DNA from: JBDRDD01 sp043821115
GTDB taxonomy: Bacteria; CAYTYR01; UBA6262; DAOVJB01
Direction of reading: 5' to 3'
DNA length: 52,769 nt
NCBI GenBank assembly: GCA_043821115.1
Contig: JBDRDD010000002.1
Coordinates: forward strand, 1-52,769
The translations under genes and the position numbers were made by a program. The stretch's first letter is position 1. Each line of letters opens with the position of its first letter. The notes under the pieces are model-generated. The model saw only the letters and a list, made by a program, of their open reading frames with translations. It had not been told where the DNA came from and ran no database searches. Below are positions 8,373 through 17,338 of this stretch, in pieces.

Positions 8373-9488
8373 ATGAAGACACCGTTTTATAACAGACACG
8401 AGGCTCTTGGTGCAAAAATGGTTACCTTTCATGGGTGGTCCATGCCTTTAGTGTATAGTGGAATGGTTGATGAGCATAATGCCGTGAGAAATAAAGCGGG
8501 ATTATTCGATGCCTCACACATGGGGGAATTCATCGTAGAAGGTGATCAGGCTCTTGAATTTGTGCAAAAGCTTATCACAAATGATGCCCTAAAGCTTAAG
8601 GACAATCAAGTCCTCTACACTCCTATGTGCAATCAAGCCGGGGGAATAGTAGATGACGTGCTTGTGCATCGTTTTTTTAATGAGCGTTTTATGCTGATAG
8701 TGAATGCTTCCAACACAGAGAAGGATTTTAACTGGGTTGTTGAAAATGCCAGAGGCATGAAAGTCAATATTGAAAACATTTCTCCTCAGACAGTACTTTT
8801 GGCTTTGCAGGGGCCGATGTCAAAGATCATTTTGCAGGATTTAACAAAGCAGGATATTTCTAAAATCGATTATTACTGGTTCGGGGAATTTGATGTGGCG
8901 GGTTTTAAGGCTGTTGTTTCTAGAACTGGTTACACAGGGGAGCTTGGTTACGAGATCCTTATTACAGGTGTTGCCGAGGATAAAGTAATTGGATTATGGG
9001 ATATTCTCATTGATAAGGGGAAGAAGTACGGCTTGATGCCTTGCGGACTCGGCTCACGTGATATCCTGCGCCTTGAGATGAAATATACCCTCTACGGTAA
9101 TGATATAAATGAAAAAACAAATCCCCTTGAAGCCGGACTTGAATGGACTGTTAAATTCTCCAAGGGTCCATTCAGCGGTTCGGATGCTCTTTTGAAAGTA
9201 AAAAAAGAAGGAGTGAAGAGAAGGCTGGTTGGCTTCATAATGAGGGAGAGAGCCATTGCCAGACATGGCTATGAGATATTTATGGGTGAAGAAAAAATAG
9301 GGTTGGTCACAAGCGGTTCATTTTCACCAAGCCTTGGAAAATCTATAGGCATGGGATATATTAAGGCTGATTATTCATCAGCAGGAACAGAATTTGATGT
9401 CCAAATAAGGGGTAAAAGGTACAAGGCAAAGGTTACCGATACACCGTTTTATAAAAAGGGAAAAGGCAAAGGAGAGGACAAAACATGA
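8373..9488 (+). CDS. gcvT: Aminomethyltransferase, T-protein of the glycine cleavage system
   Basis: GcvT transfers the methylene group from the aminomethyl-lipoyl arm of GcvH to tetrahydrofolate and releases ammonia. The protein of about 371 residues has the family N-terminus MKTPFYNRHEALGAKM, the DASHMGEF segment, SRTGYTGELGYEI, and the C-terminal DTPFYKK tail. I chose the ATG at 8373 because the family normally begins at this point; an in-frame TTG at 8346 would add nine residues and has a comparable GGAAG site, so it cannot be excluded. The stop overlaps the gcvH start by four bases (ATGA), showing translational coupling. Confidence 0.95.
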   Translation: MKTPFYNRHEALGAKMVTFHGWSMPLVYSGMVDEHNAVRNKAGLFDASHMGEFIVEGDQALEFVQKLITNDALKLKDNQVLYTPMCNQAGGIVDDVLVHRFFNERFMLIVNASNTEKDFNWVVENARGMKVNIENISPQTVLLALQGPMSKIILQDLTKQDISKIDYYWFGEFDVAGFKAVVSRTGYTGELGYEILITGVAEDKVIGLWDILIDKGKKYGLMPCGLGSRDILRLEMKYTLYGNDINEKTNPLEAGLEWTVKFSKGPFSGSDALLKVKKEGVKRRLVGFIMRERAIARHGYEIFMGEEKIGLVTSGSFSPSLGKSIGMGYIKADYSSAGTEFDVQIRGKRYKAKVTDTPFYKKGKGKGEDKT

Positions 9489-9868
9489 TACCAGAAGATT
9501 TGAAGTTTACCGATTCACATGAATGGATAAGAGTGGAGGGAAAAGAGGTTGTTATAGGGATTACTGATTACGCAGTTGAAAAACTGGGTGATGTTGTGTT
9601 CGTTGAGCTGCCGGCTGTCGGAACGGATTTCAAAAAGCAGTCATCATTTGGGGTAGTTGAATCCGTAAAGGCCGTGTCTGATCTCTACAGCCCGGTTACA
9701 GGAAAGATCTTATCGGTGAATGAAGCACTCTCGGGCAGTCCCGATTTACTTAACAAGGACCCGTATAAAGAGGGCTGGATGATAAAAGTAAGTATTGCAG
9801 ATCCCAAAGAGCTAGAAAATACGCTCTCGGCAAAGCAGTACAAGGAATTGATAGAAAAAGAAGGGTAA
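9485..9868 (+). CDS. gcvH: Glycine cleavage system H protein
   Basis: This 127-residue lipoyl carrier shuttles the aminomethyl intermediate between the P and T proteins. The lipoylated Lys is K62 in VVESVKAVSDLYSP. The DSHEWIRVEGKEVVIGITDYA start and the LNKDPYKEGWMIKV segment are typical. It overlaps gcvT by four bases and precedes gcvPA by nine. The LipM-type octanoyltransferase at 14509-15351 is the probable source of its lipoyl group precursor. Length and motifs are normal. Confidence 0.97.
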   Translation: MIPEDLKFTDSHEWIRVEGKEVVIGITDYAVEKLGDVVFVELPAVGTDFKKQSSFGVVESVKAVSDLYSPVTGKILSVNEALSGSPDLLNKDPYKEGWMIKVSIADPKELENTLSAKQYKELIEKEG

Positions 9869-9877
9869 TTAAAGTTA

Positions 9878-11248
9878 ATGGTATACACTCCGAACACAGG
9901 AAAAGACCGTCGGCATATGATGGAAAAACTCGGGGTAGCTTCCGTTGAGGAGCTATTTGCCAATATTCCCTCGTCAGTCAGGCTAAAAGGTGATATAGAT
10001 TTACCCAAAGCTCTTTCCGAGATCGAGCTCACAAGGCACATGTATTCTCTTGGAAAGAAGAATAGAAATCTCGAGGATGACATTGTATGTTTCATAGGTG
10101 CGGGGGCATATGACCACTTTATTCCAAGCGTTGTATCGCATATAAGCGCCAGAAGCGAATTTTATACAGCTTATACTCCTTACCAGCCTGAACTTAGCCA
10201 GGGAACCCTGCAGGCCATGTTTGAATACCAGACTTTTATCTGCAAGATAACCGGCATGTATACTTCAAACGCATCACTATATGACGGGGCCACAGCCGTG
10301 GTTGAAGCGGCTAATATGTCTATTGCTTTTACAAAGAGGAAGAAGGTTGTGATTTCATCTCTTGTTCATCCTGAGTACAGGACGGTTCTTGATACTTATG
10401 CAAGTGCCGGTGATTTCGAGGTGGTTGGCACCCAATACTCGGAGGGGAAAACGGATATTTCTCAAATACAGGAAGTTGTTGATGAAAACACTGCCTGTGT
10501 AATAGTGCAGAACCCGAATTTCCTGGGAAGTATAGAAGACCTCTCACGGATATCTGAAGTAGCTCATGCAAAAGGAGCTCTTTTTGTTGTTTCCATGTAC
10601 CCGATATCCTCGGGTCTATTAAAACTTCCGGGTGACTGCGGGGCTGATATAGTAGTCGGTGAAGGGCAGAGCCTTGGCATTCCTATTTCTTTCGGGGGGC
10701 CATATCTTGGTATATTCGCTTGCAGCGAACGCCTGAGGAGATACATGCCGGGAAGGGTAACGGGTATAACTTCTGATGCCAATGGCAGACGGGGTTATGT
10801 GCTTACGCTTCAGACAAGGGAGCAGCATATAAGGAGAGAAAAGGCAACCTCCAATATATGCTCAAACGAAGCGTTATGCGCGTTATCGGCATGTGTTTAT
10901 ATCGCTTCTTTAGGGAAAAAAGGGCTAAAACAGGTGGCAGAGCTTTGTGTATGCAAGGCGCATTATCTCTCTAGTGAAATAGCGGATATTAAAGGCCTCA
11001 GCCTTAAGTTTAATACAGCTTTTTTTAACGAATTCGTTATTAAAGTGGAGAAAGCTTCCAAAAAAGGGCTTAAATACATAGAAAAACTTAACAGGGAACT
11101 CCTTAAAAGGAATATATTAAGCGGGTTGCCTCTAGGGAGGATATATCCCGAGCTTTCTGATTGTATCCTGTTTTGTGTCACGGAAAAACGCAGCAAAGAA
11201 CAGATGGACAGCTTAGTAAAAGCTTTGAAGCAATTAATATCTGATTAG
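9878..11248 (+). CDS. gcvPA: Glycine dehydrogenase (decarboxylating) subunit 1
   Basis: This is the N-terminal half of the P-protein in its two-subunit form, 456 residues. With GcvPB it forms the PLP-dependent enzyme that decarboxylates glycine and loads aminomethyl onto GcvH. Recognisable segments are YTPNTGKDRRHMM, GAGAYDHFIPSVV, YTPYQPELSQGTLQAMFEYQ and LGIPISFGGPYLG. Subunit 1 lacks the PLP lysine, as expected. The split P-protein is common in Firmicutes, Thermotogae, archaea and many uncultured phyla, in contrast to the single chain of Proteobacteria. Confidence 0.97.
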   Translation: MVYTPNTGKDRRHMMEKLGVASVEELFANIPSSVRLKGDIDLPKALSEIELTRHMYSLGKKNRNLEDDIVCFIGAGAYDHFIPSVVSHISARSEFYTAYTPYQPELSQGTLQAMFEYQTFICKITGMYTSNASLYDGATAVVEAANMSIAFTKRKKVVISSLVHPEYRTVLDTYASAGDFEVVGTQYSEGKTDISQIQEVVDENTACVIVQNPNFLGSIEDLSRISEVAHAKGALFVVSMYPISSGLLKLPGDCGADIVVGEGQSLGIPISFGGPYLGIFACSERLRRYMPGRVTGITSDANGRRGYVLTLQTREQHIRREKATSNICSNEALCALSACVYIASLGKKGLKQVAELCVCKAHYLSSEIADIKGLSLKFNTAFFNEFVIKVEKASKKGLKYIEKLNRELLKRNILSGLPLGRIYPELSDCILFCVTEKRSKEQMDSLVKALKQLISD

Positions 11249-11259
11249 GGGAATATATT

Positions 11260-12744
11260 TTGACTGAACCTCTTATTTTCGAGCTCAATTCGCAAAGCAA
11301 GAATTTGTTTGGTGAGTGTGACGTACCGAACGCTGATGCCGGGTCGTTAATACCTGCTGATTTTCTCAATTCTGACGGTCTTGATATGCCCGATGTTGCG
11401 GAAATCGATATCGTAAGACATTTTACGCATCTTGCAAGGTTGAATTACTGTGTTGACGAGGGTTTTTATCCGCTGGGATCGTGTACTATGAAATACAATC
11501 CAAAAGTACATGAAGATGTTGCAAGATATACAGGTTTTAGTGCGATTCATCCTTACCAGCCTGAAGATTCCATCCAGGGAACTCTTCAGCTGCTTTCGGA
11601 TATGGAGAGCTATCTTTGCCAGATAAGCGGTATGGACAGCATTACTTTACAGCCTGCTGCAGGTGCTCACGGTGAGAGTACAGGGCTTATGCTGATCAAG
11701 GCTTATTACGAGAAGAAAGGCGAGGGCGCCAAACGCAGAAAAATAATAATCCCGGATTCCTCTCACGGAACAAATCCCGCAAGTACCACACTTTGCGGCT
11801 ACGAGATAGTTGAGGTGAAATCGGATGCTAGCGGCAATGTTGACTTAAAACAACTCTTGTCCATTCTTGATGATAGCGTTGCTGCACTCATGCTTACAAA
11901 TCCCAATACACTCGGCTTGTTCGAAGAGAAGATTCTTGATATAGCGGACATGGTACATAAGGCAGGTGGTTTATTGTATTATGACGGTGCCAATCTTAAC
12001 GCGCTTCTAGGTGTTGTACGCCCGGGTGATATGGGCTTTGATGTAATGCATTTTAATCTGCACAAAACGTTCAGTACGCCTCACGGTTCGGGTGGTCCCG
12101 GTTCCGGCCCTGTTGGCGTTAAGAAGTTTTTAGAGGCGTTTTTGCCGTATCCTACAATTGAGAATAAGGCAGGTAAATATTACCTTAATCATGACAGGCC
12201 GGACTCAATAGGGAAGGTAAAATCTTTCTATGGAAATTTCAGCGTTATAGTAAAGGCATACGCTTATGTGAAATCTCTTGGAGCAGGGGGACTGAAGGAA
12301 GTTGCATATGACGCAGTCCTTAATGCAAACTACATAAGAAATGAACTAAGCCAACACTTTAATCTGCCGTATGATCGTCTGTGTATGCATGAGTTTGTAA
12401 TGGTACCAAAACAGTATGCAAAGGCGAAAGTGCGTGCGCTGGATATAGCCAAGCGCATGATAGATTACGGCTATCATCCACCGACAATCTATTTTCCGCT
12501 TATCGTACAAGAATGCCTTATGGTAGAACCGACTGAGACTGAATCAAAAGCCACACTGGATAATTTTGTCAGTGCAATGAAGAAAATTGCCGAAGAGGCA
12601 CAGGAAAACCCTGATATATTGAAAGCATCTCCACATTGCGACACAACTAGTAAGTTTCCGTTAAATGTTGCGAGGCTAAATGAAGCCAAGGCAGCACGCG
12701 AGCTTGTACTTACGTACAGACCAGAGACCAAAGTCAAACAATAA
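11260..12744 (+). CDS. gcvPB: Glycine dehydrogenase (decarboxylating) subunit 2
   Basis: This is the PLP-bearing half of the two-subunit P-protein, 494 residues. The Schiff-base lysine is K269 in NLHKTFSTPHGSGGPG. Other marks are YPLGSCTMKYNPK, HPYQPEDSIQGTLQ, PDSSHGTNPAS and FVMVPK. The start is a TTG at 11260, placed seven bases after AGGGGA, since no ATG is nearby. It completes the gcvT-H-PA-PB set; the L-protein (dihydrolipoamide dehydrogenase) is not in the window. Confidence 0.97.
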   Translation: MTEPLIFELNSQSKNLFGECDVPNADAGSLIPADFLNSDGLDMPDVAEIDIVRHFTHLARLNYCVDEGFYPLGSCTMKYNPKVHEDVARYTGFSAIHPYQPEDSIQGTLQLLSDMESYLCQISGMDSITLQPAAGAHGESTGLMLIKAYYEKKGEGAKRRKIIIPDSSHGTNPASTTLCGYEIVEVKSDASGNVDLKQLLSILDDSVAALMLTNPNTLGLFEEKILDIADMVHKAGGLLYYDGANLNALLGVVRPGDMGFDVMHFNLHKTFSTPHGSGGPGSGPVGVKKFLEAFLPYPTIENKAGKYYLNHDRPDSIGKVKSFYGNFSVIVKAYAYVKSLGAGGLKEVAYDAVLNANYIRNELSQHFNLPYDRLCMHEFVMVPKQYAKAKVRALDIAKRMIDYGYHPPTIYFPLIVQECLMVEPTETESKATLDNFVSAMKKIAEEAQENPDILKASPHCDTTSKFPLNVARLNEAKAARELVLTYRPETKVKQ

Positions 12745-12754
12745 GGAGTAGCCG

Positions 12755-14494
12755 ATGATTACCAAATGGGAAATGGTACACTCACCTAGGTCCGATGATG
12801 AAGAACGTTATAAAGTCTTGGTGGAAGGCGAGCATGGTACTTTGACAAGAGCTTTGAAAAAGATTGACCATATGTGCGGCAGACCTCTTTGCGGCAGGCC
12901 TTTCGGTCAGAGGGGAGGCAGTTACAACTGGGCTTTCTACCTCTACAAGGCAGAGGAGACAGAGCGATCTCAGATAGAGGAGCTTCTGCAGAGGATAAGG
13001 GATTCTGAAGAAGAAGCTCTCATAATCGAGAAGGCGGCGGAGATAACACGCTCGAGCGAAGATATTCCTATTGTCATGGAAGAAGAGGTCCTGCGTATTC
13101 CTGTAGGTGTGCCCCTCAATGAACGTTTTATCTTCGACAGTTTCGTGGTGGCGCAGAACAATCATTTTGCCCAGGCCGCGGCTCTTGCAGCTGCAGAATC
13201 TCCGGGAAAGGTGTACAACCCTCTGTTTATCTATGGAAAAGTTGGTTTGGGGAAGACGCATCTTATGCAAGCCATAGGCCATTATGTCCTGGAGCACAAT
13301 CCTCAGGCAAAAGTCGTTTATACAAGTACGGAAAAGTTTATAGCAGAGGTTATTAATGCTATAAGAGATGGGAAGATCATGGAGTTGCGCAACAGGCACA
13401 GGAATCTGGATCTGCTCCTTGTTGACGACGTTCAGTTTTTATCAGAGGCAGAAGCAGCCCAAGAAGAATTCTTCCACACGTTTAATGCTCTCTATGATGC
13501 CCATAAGCAGATCGTGCTTACTTCCGATAAGCCTCCCAAGAAGATCTCTGTACTGGAGGATCGTTTGCGTTCCCGCTTCGAGTGGGGATTGATAGCCGAC
13601 CTGCAGGTTCCGAATCTGGAAACACGTGTTGCAATACTTCAGAAGAAAGCCTTGATGGCTCACCTGTCCATTCCGGACGATGTTCTTTTCTATATAGGAG
13701 AGCAGCTTTCATCCAATATTCGAGAGTTGGAGGGATTTCTTATCAGGATTGCAGCATATGCTACTCTTACAGAACGCGAAGTGAATAGGGATTTAGCCGT
13801 AGAGCTGATAAAAGATTTGCTTCCTCATGCAGAGGATGATACATCTACTCCGGTAGAACTTGAGTTTCCATCTGCTGTTGAGGTAAAAGAATCACCCCAG
13901 GAGCCTGTTGCTGAGGAACCAAAGGAAGAACTTCCTGCCGATGAACCAGAAGAAGTTATAGAAGAGGAGGAAAAAGTTACCAAAAAACCTTCTGTCGAAG
14001 AGCCTCCTGTGGAAGAACCCAAACCTGAAGAAGAAGCTAAAGAGGAGACCAAAAAGGAAGAAGAAAAACCCAAGGAAAAATCAGAGGAAGATGGGGAAAA
14101 TGTGGACTCTTCTCTTAGGGCGATAAGGGTTGCATATCTATATCCGGGGGAGAAGGAAAAAGACTTTGAGACGATGAAGAATATGTTCCAGACAACGCTC
14201 AGTAAGCATAAGATAAAATTCCGGTTGGAGGCTGGTTTGGAGAAAGAGTACGAGCCAAAGGATAATGTGGATTTCAAGGAATTGATTTCAATGAGCAAGG
14301 AACAGAACATTGATGTGGTCATCGCGCTTGGCCCTGCTTCAGGGAACCTGAGTTTCAAGGAAAGCCTTTCCAGATCTATTTTGACTGCTTTTGAGAGGGC
14401 AAAGATTCCTGTTCAGATAATTCCCTTCAGGGATATATCCAAACAGTACCGCTATCTTGATGTTTGTCTGGATCTGGCATTTTTGAAGAAATAG
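12755..14494 (+). CDS. DnaA-like AAA+ ATPase with novel flanking domains and no DNA-binding domain IV
   Basis: The 579-residue protein has four parts. Residues 1-85 match the N-terminal domain of the protein at 7475-8329. About 119-357 is a DnaA domain III: FDSFVVAQNNHFAQAAAL, Walker A GKVGLGKTH with K167 and T168, Walker B LLLVDDVQFL with D224-D225, the box VII arginine R274 in LRSRFEWGLI, and sensor-2 R323 in NIRELEG. About 358-450 is a Glu/Pro/Lys-rich linker. About 451-579 matches the C-terminal domain of the same paralogue. DnaA domain IV, with its helix-turn-helix and GRDHTTV-type box, is absent, so it should not bind DnaA boxes in the usual way. It is not the standard replication initiator. 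ATP-driven oligomer formation is plausible; its partner and role are unknown. AAGGAG precedes the ATG; it follows gcvPB by 10 bases. Confidence 0.85.
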   Translation: MITKWEMVHSPRSDDEERYKVLVEGEHGTLTRALKKIDHMCGRPLCGRPFGQRGGSYNWAFYLYKAEETERSQIEELLQRIRDSEEEALIIEKAAEITRSSEDIPIVMEEEVLRIPVGVPLNERFIFDSFVVAQNNHFAQAAALAAAESPGKVYNPLFIYGKVGLGKTHLMQAIGHYVLEHNPQAKVVYTSTEKFIAEVINAIRDGKIMELRNRHRNLDLLLVDDVQFLSEAEAAQEEFFHTFNALYDAHKQIVLTSDKPPKKISVLEDRLRSRFEWGLIADLQVPNLETRVAILQKKALMAHLSIPDDVLFYIGEQLSSNIRELEGFLIRIAAYATLTEREVNRDLAVELIKDLLPHAEDDTSTPVELEFPSAVEVKESPQEPVAEEPKEELPADEPEEVIEEEEKVTKKPSVEEPPVEEPKPEEEAKEETKKEEEKPKEKSEEDGENVDSSLRAIRVAYLYPGEKEKDFETMKNMFQTTLSKHKIKFRLEAGLEKEYEPKDNVDFKELISMSKEQNIDVVIALGPASGNLSFKESLSRSILTAFERAKIPVQIIPFRDISKQYRYLDVCLDLAFLKK

Positions 14495-14508
14495 CAGGGT
14501 TTAATTAT

Positions 14509-15351
14509 ATGTATTCAGAATTATTACTCACTGGTCATAAAGACGGTGCATGGAATATGGCAGTTGATGAACTGCTGCTCATGTATAAAATGCCTGATAT
14601 CAAAGAACAATGCAGGGCTATATTAAGATTGTACGGATGGGAAAGGCCAACTATTTCTTTGGGCTATTTTCAGAATCCGGAGTTTGACTGCCGCAATTTG
14701 ATGGAAGATGCAAAAGCTAACGGTATTTCTCTTGATATTGTACGCCGCATGACCGGAGGCGGTGCAGTACTCCACGACAGGGAGATTACCTATAGTTTCA
14801 TAATTAGAGAAAGTGATGATCTGGTGCCTTTGTCTATAGATGAGTCCTACCGCATGGTTTGCGAAGGGGTCATAGAGGCTTTAAGGATGCTGGGTGCAAA
14901 GGCACACTTTTTTAACTCCGGTGTGGGTGAACGTGCCAGGGGCAAAGGTGGTTTTTGCTTTGCGCATCATTCAAAATATGATATTGTGGTAGATGGAAAA
15001 AAACTTGTGGGTAGTGCGCAGAGGCGAAAGAACGCAATCATACTGCAGCACGGCTCCATAGTGCTTGACGTGGATAAAAATAATAGGGATTTTCTACAGA
15101 CAAAAGGCATCAGGTGTTTTGAGAAAGCTACTTCGCTCTCGGATGTGCTTAATTCCCAGATAGATTTTGATTCTGTAAGAAGAGCACTTGTCAATGGATT
15201 TAGCAGAGTGCTTGGTATGGAGTTTACAGAAAGTAATTTGACGCCTTATGAAATGGCACAGGTAAAAGCAATAAAAGATCAAAAATATGATATAAATTCC
15301 CTGGTTAAGCGAAAGGCATTTAAGTATGAAGAAGGACTTGCAAGAACCTAA
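14509..15351 (+). CDS. lipM: Octanoyltransferase of the LipM type (LplA/LipB fold)
   Basis: The 280-residue protein of the biotin/lipoate ligase fold probably moves octanoyl from acyl-carrier protein to GcvH, the first step of lipoyl assembly. RRMTGGGAVLHDREITYSF is the family's substrate pocket and K165 in VDGKKLVGSAQRR is the conserved lysine. A Cys at position 150 in GGFCFAHHSKYD matches the catalytic Cys of Bacillus LipM; lipoate ligase LplA lacks it. I start at the ATG at 14509, after AGCAGGG, since the family begins close to here; the frame extends to a TTG inside the previous gene. The neighbouring gcv genes support the role. Its last 26 bases overlap the sensor kinase gene. Confidence 0.83.
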   Translation: MYSELLLTGHKDGAWNMAVDELLLMYKMPDIKEQCRAILRLYGWERPTISLGYFQNPEFDCRNLMEDAKANGISLDIVRRMTGGGAVLHDREITYSFIIRESDDLVPLSIDESYRMVCEGVIEALRMLGAKAHFFNSGVGERARGKGGFCFAHHSKYDIVVDGKKLVGSAQRRKNAIILQHGSIVLDVDKNNRDFLQTKGIRCFEKATSLSDVLNSQIDFDSVRRALVNGFSRVLGMEFTESNLTPYEMAQVKAIKDQKYDINSLVKRKAFKYEEGLART

Positions 15352-17338
15352 GGTACAAAAGCAGAAGTCCAATTTGCGGATAACGCTTGGCTTAAAATTC
15401 GCTGTTATTATGGGGGTTACTCTTATTGTGGTCATGCTGCTGCTTGGCATCGTCATAATTAAGGAAACCAAGAAGGCGTTAATAAGCGATGTTAAGAGAA
15501 AATCCCAGGTTTATTCGACATTCCTTGCGGGTTTTGGCCAACAGGTAATGGCACAGACTGCCGAGAACAGGGACTTGGGTTTACTGCAGCATTACGTGGA
15601 CAATTTGATTGAGAACGAGGATATTATTTATGCATATATTACGGACAGGGCCGGCAGTCCTGTAGTACACAGCAAAAAAAAGAGGGCACCTCTGGAAGGA
15701 ACGTTTGTTATGAGCCTTCCTATCATGTATGAGAACAAGAAGATAGGAAACGTAAACATGTGGTATTCAACGGATTCTATAGTGGGAGATCTATCCTCTA
15801 ATATGCAGAATGTCCTCATTATTATTATCACTCTTTCCGTGTTTGTACTGGGAGCGACTATGTTCGTAGTTTCTGAGAAGATAATATTTAAAAGGATAGG
15901 ATCTCTCATTAATTCCATGAATAAGGTAAAGCAGGGGGCGCTTGACGTAGAGATTAGTGATAAGACACAGGATGAAATAGGTCTCTTGGGGCAGAATTTC
16001 AACGATATGGTGAGAGAAATAGAGGAAAAGCACAGAGAGCTTACAATATTATTTGAAATGAGCAGAACTGTTACGTCTACGCTTCAGGTAAGTCTAATTT
16101 TGGATATGGTAATGGACATAGTGGTAGACAAACTGGAAGTCGCTTCAAGCAGTGTTTTTATACTCGAAGAAGACGGGCATCTTCATATAAAAAGTTCCAG
16201 GGGCCTGTCTGCTGAATTTGTGCAGGGGGATGGTTTTAAGGTTCTTAGCACCTTCGCTCAGAGATCATCTGACAGAGGTGAGATGGTAGTAAGAAACACT
16301 TTCACGGATGAAGACAGTAAGCTTAAGGAAGTGATGCACAGGGAGGGTTTCAAATCACTTGCAAATATTCCCCTTATTATAAGCGGCAAGATAATGGGAT
16401 TGTTGAATATAAACTCAAAGCAGGAAGATGTATTCTCTGAACGCAGAATCAAACTGCTTTCCGTATTCTCCAAGCAGTTGGCTGTCGCACTTCAAAATGC
16501 GCAGCTCTATGAAAGAACGCAGCAGTTCACACAGGAATTGGAAGAGAAGATAAATATCGCGACGGGCAACCTTGCCAGGACAAACGATAAGCTGTCCGCG
16601 GCTAATGAAAGGCTGGAGGAATTAAGCCGGGCCAAATCTGAGTTTGTATCTATTGTCTCTCATGAGCTTCGTTCCCCGCTTACGTCTGTAAGTGGCTTCG
16701 TAGATTTGATGCTTGACGGTGAGACGGGCAAGATAAATAAGAACCAGAAAGAATTTCTGGCTATTATAAAGGACAACAGCCGGAGGCTGCTCGACTTGAT
16801 AGGTGATCTGCTGAACCTTTCCAAGATAGAAACAGGGACGATCAATGATATTCGCAAGGAACCTGTTGACATAAAGAAAATTATAAAGCAGGTATGCCTT
16901 AGTTTTCAGGCCCAGCTAGAGAATAAGGGGCTGAGCTTGAAGATGGACATAGAAAAGGATTTGCTTAGTAAGGTTTCTGCGGACGCAAACCAGATTATCC
17001 AGGTTATGACTAACCTTCTCAGCAATGCCGTGAAATATACACCGAAAGGCGGAACGGTGTCTGTAAGCCTGGGGAGGATCCCTGGATATATACAGGTCAT
17101 GGTGAGTGATACAGGTATGGGTATAGCAAAAGACGATTTGTCTCATATGTTCGAGAAGTTTTACCGTACTGACAATCCCAAGGTAAGGGAATTGTCCGGT
17201 ACGGGTTTGGGTCTTACAATTACAAAATCTATTGTTGAGAAGCATGAAGGGAAAATATGGGTTGAAAGTGAACTGGGGAAAGGAACCGAGTTTTTCTTTA
17301 CCCTTCCAGTCGATAAGGAGGAAAGTGATGCCAAGTAA
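15326..17338 (+). CDS. Membrane sensor histidine kinase (HAMP-GAF-HisKA-HATPase)
   Basis: The 670-residue inner-membrane kinase has an N-terminal membrane helix (about 25-50), a periplasmic sensor region (about 50-155), a second membrane helix (about 156-180), HAMP (about 185-235) and a GAF domain (about 240-395). A coiled coil leads to the kinase core. The phosphorylated His is H446 in SIVSHELRSPLTS. The N box (NLLSNAVKYTPKGG), G1 (DTGMGIAKDDL), F (MFEKFYRTD) and G2 (GTGLGLTITKSIVEKH) boxes are complete. It overlaps lipM by 26 bases and the response regulator by 11 bases, so kinase and regulator form one unit. The signal is unknown. Confidence 0.92.
   Translation: MKKDLQEPKVQKQKSNLRITLGLKFAVIMGVTLIVVMLLLGIVIIKETKKALISDVKRKSQVYSTFLAGFGQQVMAQTAENRDLGLLQHYVDNLIENEDIIYAYITDRAGSPVVHSKKKRAPLEGTFVMSLPIMYENKKIGNVNMWYSTDSIVGDLSSNMQNVLIIIITLSVFVLGATMFVVSEKIIFKRIGSLINSMNKVKQGALDVEISDKTQDEIGLLGQNFNDMVREIEEKHRELTILFEMSRTVTSTLQVSLILDMVMDIVVDKLEVASSSVFILEEDGHLHIKSSRGLSAEFVQGDGFKVLSTFAQRSSDRGEMVVRNTFTDEDSKLKEVMHREGFKSLANIPLIISGKIMGLLNINSKQEDVFSERRIKLLSVFSKQLAVALQNAQLYERTQQFTQELEEKINIATGNLARTNDKLSAANERLEELSRAKSEFVSIVSHELRSPLTSVSGFVDLMLDGETGKINKNQKEFLAIIKDNSRRLLDLIGDLLNLSKIETGTINDIRKEPVDIKKIIKQVCLSFQAQLENKGLSLKMDIEKDLLSKVSADANQIIQVMTNLLSNAVKYTPKGGTVSVSLGRIPGYIQVMVSDTGMGIAKDDLSHMFEKFYRTDNPKVRELSGTGLGLTITKSIVEKHEGKIWVESELGKGTEFFFTLPVDKEESDAK

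Noticed and set aside
12755..14494. Annotating the gene as the replication initiator dnaA
   Set aside because: Domain I and the DNA-binding domain IV are absent and unrelated domains replace them; only domain III is DnaA.
17232..17327. N-terminal extension of the response regulator into the kinase gene
   Set aside because: The receiver fold starts at the ATG at 17328 with a strong ribosome site; the extension is a shadow of the kinase G2 region.
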